From JAHEJE01 sp965216335 (GTDB taxonomy: Bacteria; Pseudomonadota; Alphaproteobacteria; Rhizobiales; Aestuariivirgaceae): a stretch of DNA of 64,000 nt. The position numbers and the translations under genes were made by a program. The stretch is taken from the NCBI GenBank assembly GCA_965216335.1, contig OZ244154.1, forward strand, positions 682,001-746,000, in the 5' to 3' direction. This document shows, in pieces, positions 62,418 to 64,000 of this stretch. The notes beneath the pieces are model-generated. The model ran no database searches. It had not been told where the DNA came from and was given only the letters and a program-made list of their open reading frames with translations. Numbering within the stretch: the first letter of the stretch is position 1; each line of letters starts with the position of its first letter.

Positions 62418-63673
62418 GAGCTGGCCCGCGAAACGAAACAGGCCGTACCGCCGCGCTTGAGGCGTGAGCACAGCTTGGCGGCGGCCCGCTTGGTCTCCAG
62501 CTTGTGGACACGCAAGCGGTAGAAAATGCCCTTCTTGCCCAGATCGGCCTTGACCACCATGGGGTCTTCGCCCTTCAGAAGCCGCTTGTGCTTGGACTGC
62601 AGCTTCGTCCAAACCTTCCACGCCGCGTCTTCGCTGAGTTGCGACGAAACCTGTACGGTCCAGCCCTGCAGCGTCCCCGAACCATTTGCCGACACAGTAT
62701 TCGTCACATTCGGCGGCGGCGCCTTGGCGGGTGCAATCTTCAACTCTTCCTGAGGCAGCTTGGCGACGATCTTGTTCCCGGAAGTTTTCCTTTCGGCGTC
62801 CGGCGTATCGACGGCCAGGTTGGTCTTTGCCATCAGGGCGCTGGGCGGGCTGACCGGCACCGGCAGGTGCTTCTTGCGCATCACGAGATCGGCGCCGTCG
62901 CCGGAGACCGATCCGGTGATGATCTGATCGTTGGCGAGCACGATGCCGGCGCTGCTGCCGGCGGGCGCTTTGGCAACCGGCGTGTCGGCTGCGCCGCTTT
63001 CACCGTTCAGCAGACTGGACAGCTTGATCCGGGCCGCACCGAAGTCGGGCTTCAGCGCCAAAGCCTGGATCAGGGACTTCTGGGCCTGTTGCGGGCGCAT
63101 GAGGTCTTCATAGGTCAGCGCCGTTCCGTAGAGCGGCAGGTGCGGCTCGGGATGATCGTACTTCAGCGCCTTTTCATAGTCGCTCAGGGCAAATAGGTAC
63201 TGGCCGCTCTCGCGCAGAACATTGCCACGGCTGTAATAGGCCTGGGAAAACTCCGGATCGAGGAACAGCGCGTTGGTGAAATCTTCGATCGACTGCGCCG
63301 GCTTGTCCAGTTTCTGATTGGAGATACCACGGTTGTAGAGTGCCACGGCACGCAGGCGCGGGCCCATGGCATCGACCCGCATGGCGGCGGAATAGTCATC
63401 GACCGCTTCGGCATGCTGTCCCATGTTCTGATAGGCCAGCGCACGATTGAGCAGAGCATTGGCCAGCATGTCCGGCCCCAGCTCACGCGATTCAATGGCT
63501 TCGGAATATTGCGCGACAGCCTCGACCAGTTTGCCGGAGACAAGCGAGCGATAGGCCTGCTCGGCAGTTTGGGCAGGCTTCGACTTGGCGGCGGCTGGTG
63601 AACTGCCCACAGCCGCACCCGCGGCAAGCAACGCAGAACAAACAGACGCAAGAACTACTGACCGTACTCTCAT
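62414..63673 (-). CDS. TPR-repeat and SPOR-domain periplasmic protein
   Basis: A 419-residue exported protein. A signal peptide covers ~1-28. TPR units run through ~35-200 (for example NALLNRALAYQNMGQHAEAVDDY, in parts; FTNALFLDPEFSQAYYSRGN; DYEKAL). A low-complexity linker and then a SPOR domain at ~340-415 follow (WTVQVSSQLSEDAAWKVWTK, ending GGTACFVSR), expected to bind denuded peptidoglycan at the septum. The stop codon TAG falls at the border of a mobile-element remnant. Function is unassigned beyond cell-envelope association. Confidence 0.85.
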   Translation of the reverse strand: MRVRSVVLASVCSALLAAGAAVGSSPAAAKSKPAQTAEQAYRSLVSGKLVEAVAQYSEAIESRELGPDMLANALLNRALAYQNMGQHAEAVDDYSAAMRVDAMGPRLRAVALYNRGISNQKLDKPAQSIEDFTNALFLDPEFSQAYYSRGNVLRESGQYLFALSDYEKALKYDHPEPHLPLYGTALTYEDLMRPQQAQKSLIQALALKPDFGAARIKLSSLLNGESGAADTPVAKAPAGSSAGIVLANDQIITGSVSGDGADLVMRKKHLPVPVSPPSALMAKTNLAVDTPDAERKTSGNKIVAKLPQEELKIAPAKAPPPNVTNTVSANGSGTLQGWTVQVSSQLSEDAAWKVWTKLQSKHKRLLKGEDPMVVKADLGKKGIFYRLRVHKLETKRAAAKLCSRLKRGGTACFVSRASS

Positions 63674-63739
63674 GGGCCGCGATTATGGGCACGGTATGGT
63701 TAAAGCTTAACTAAGGCGGTCCGGGATAAATTCAGAAAA

Positions 63740-64000
63740 TTATTCCACGGTTACCGATTTCGCCAGGTTGCGCGGCTGATCGACATCGGTGCCCATGAAC
63801 ACCGCCGCATGGTAGGCGAGCAACTGCACCGGCACAGCATAGACGATGGGGGCGATGAACGGGTCGGTCCTCGGCACCGTGATGACATCGAATGATGCTG
63901 TATCGCTGCGCGGCGTGTCTCCGGCATCGGTGATCATGATGATCTGGCCTCCGCGCGCCGCCACCTCCTCCATGTTGGACACCGTCTTGTCGTACAGATC
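63740..64000 (-). CDS. glmS: Glucosamine-6-phosphate synthase, C-terminal part only
   Basis: The last 86 codons of glmS run off the window edge. The end AKSVTVE is the universal C-terminus (catalytic Lys in this tail), preceded by YAVPVQLLAYHAAVFMGTDVDQPRN and the DLYDKTVSNMEEV helix. It makes glucosamine-6-phosphate from fructose-6-phosphate and glutamine for peptidoglycan and lipopolysaccharide. The N-terminal glutaminase domain lies outside the window. Confidence 0.96.
   Translation of the reverse strand, partial: DLYDKTVSNMEEVAARGGQIIMITDAGDTPRSDTASFDVITVPRTDPFIAPIVYAVPVQLLAYHAAVFMGTDVDQPRNLAKSVTVE

Overview
The window looks like a chromosomal segment of a GC-rich alphaproteobacterium, most likely of the order Hyphomicrobiales (Rhizobiales). 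The evidence is family content and gene order. pleD-divK lies beside a DUF3572 gene and a dinB with an N-terminal zinc-ribbon extension. There is a pyrG...kdsA block, a thrS-yidD-iscU/folE-hisI block, and a glmS-DUF502-recG-sdhE-mfd block. DUF2849/cysI/DUF934, DUF2336, PAS_5 and Omp25/31-type porins also occur, all typical of that group. Nearly everything is housekeeping or metabolic. No rRNA, tRNA, CRISPR array, prophage or intact transposase gene was seen.

Layout: 0.2-2 kb, cell-cycle signalling (pleD, divK, minus strand). 2.2-6.7 kb, a tightly overlapping plus-strand operon (DUF3572, HAD, ROK kinase, fumarase-fold lyase, dinB). 6.7-14.8 kb, a minus-strand run pyrG, large MscS channel, VOC protein, thioesterase, kdsA, aguA, aguB, covering CTP and Kdo synthesis and agmatine-to-putrescine conversion. 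14.9-17.3 kb, a Rieske oxygenase of the quaternary-amine type with a small membrane partner and a divergent LysR regulator. 17.4-19.8 kb, a secreted protein with four exact cysteine repeats, then xth. 19.9-25.2 kb, an XRE-cupin regulator facing a sulfite-reductase operon, followed by O-succinylhomoserine sulfhydrylase and a rhodanese (sulfur assimilation into methionine). 25.4-27.8 kb, a dimethylglycine/sarcosine dehydrogenase-like enzyme. 27.8-33.4 kb, the fetAB exporter, a Kbp-like LysM protein, a glutathione S-transferase, DUF2336 and an MFS transporter.

33.6-36.8 kb holds a MaoC hydratase and a CitE-type lyase separated by a 274-bp non-coding element with inverted ends and two internal hairpin arms, then a phosphoglycosyl transferase. 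36.8-40.9 kb is a minus-strand run (MscS channel, TauE-type permease, flavin reductase, HAD, nitroreductase). 41-51 kb holds an envelope protein with three repeats, thrS, two porins, yidD, an iscU-like scaffold, folE, hisI, a patatin, a CBS protein, a rhomboid and a PAS_5 protein. 51.3-54.4 kb holds mtfA, a small membrane protein and an AT-richer module encoding a truncated globin next to a PAS-nucleotide cyclase. 54.5-64 kb is the mfd-sdhE / recG / DUF502 / DUF454 / TPR-SPOR / glmS block.

The most interesting items are the globin-cyclase pair with its palindromic, hairpin-rich upstream region; the structured 274-bp element inserted 2 bp before the CitE start codon, with a collapsed relative at 62.4 kb; the 69-residue four-cysteine repeat protein; and the interleaved inverted repeats between the rhodanese-metZ and dimethylglycine-dehydrogenase-like units. 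Functions are assigned from recognisable motifs by eye. No database search was run.
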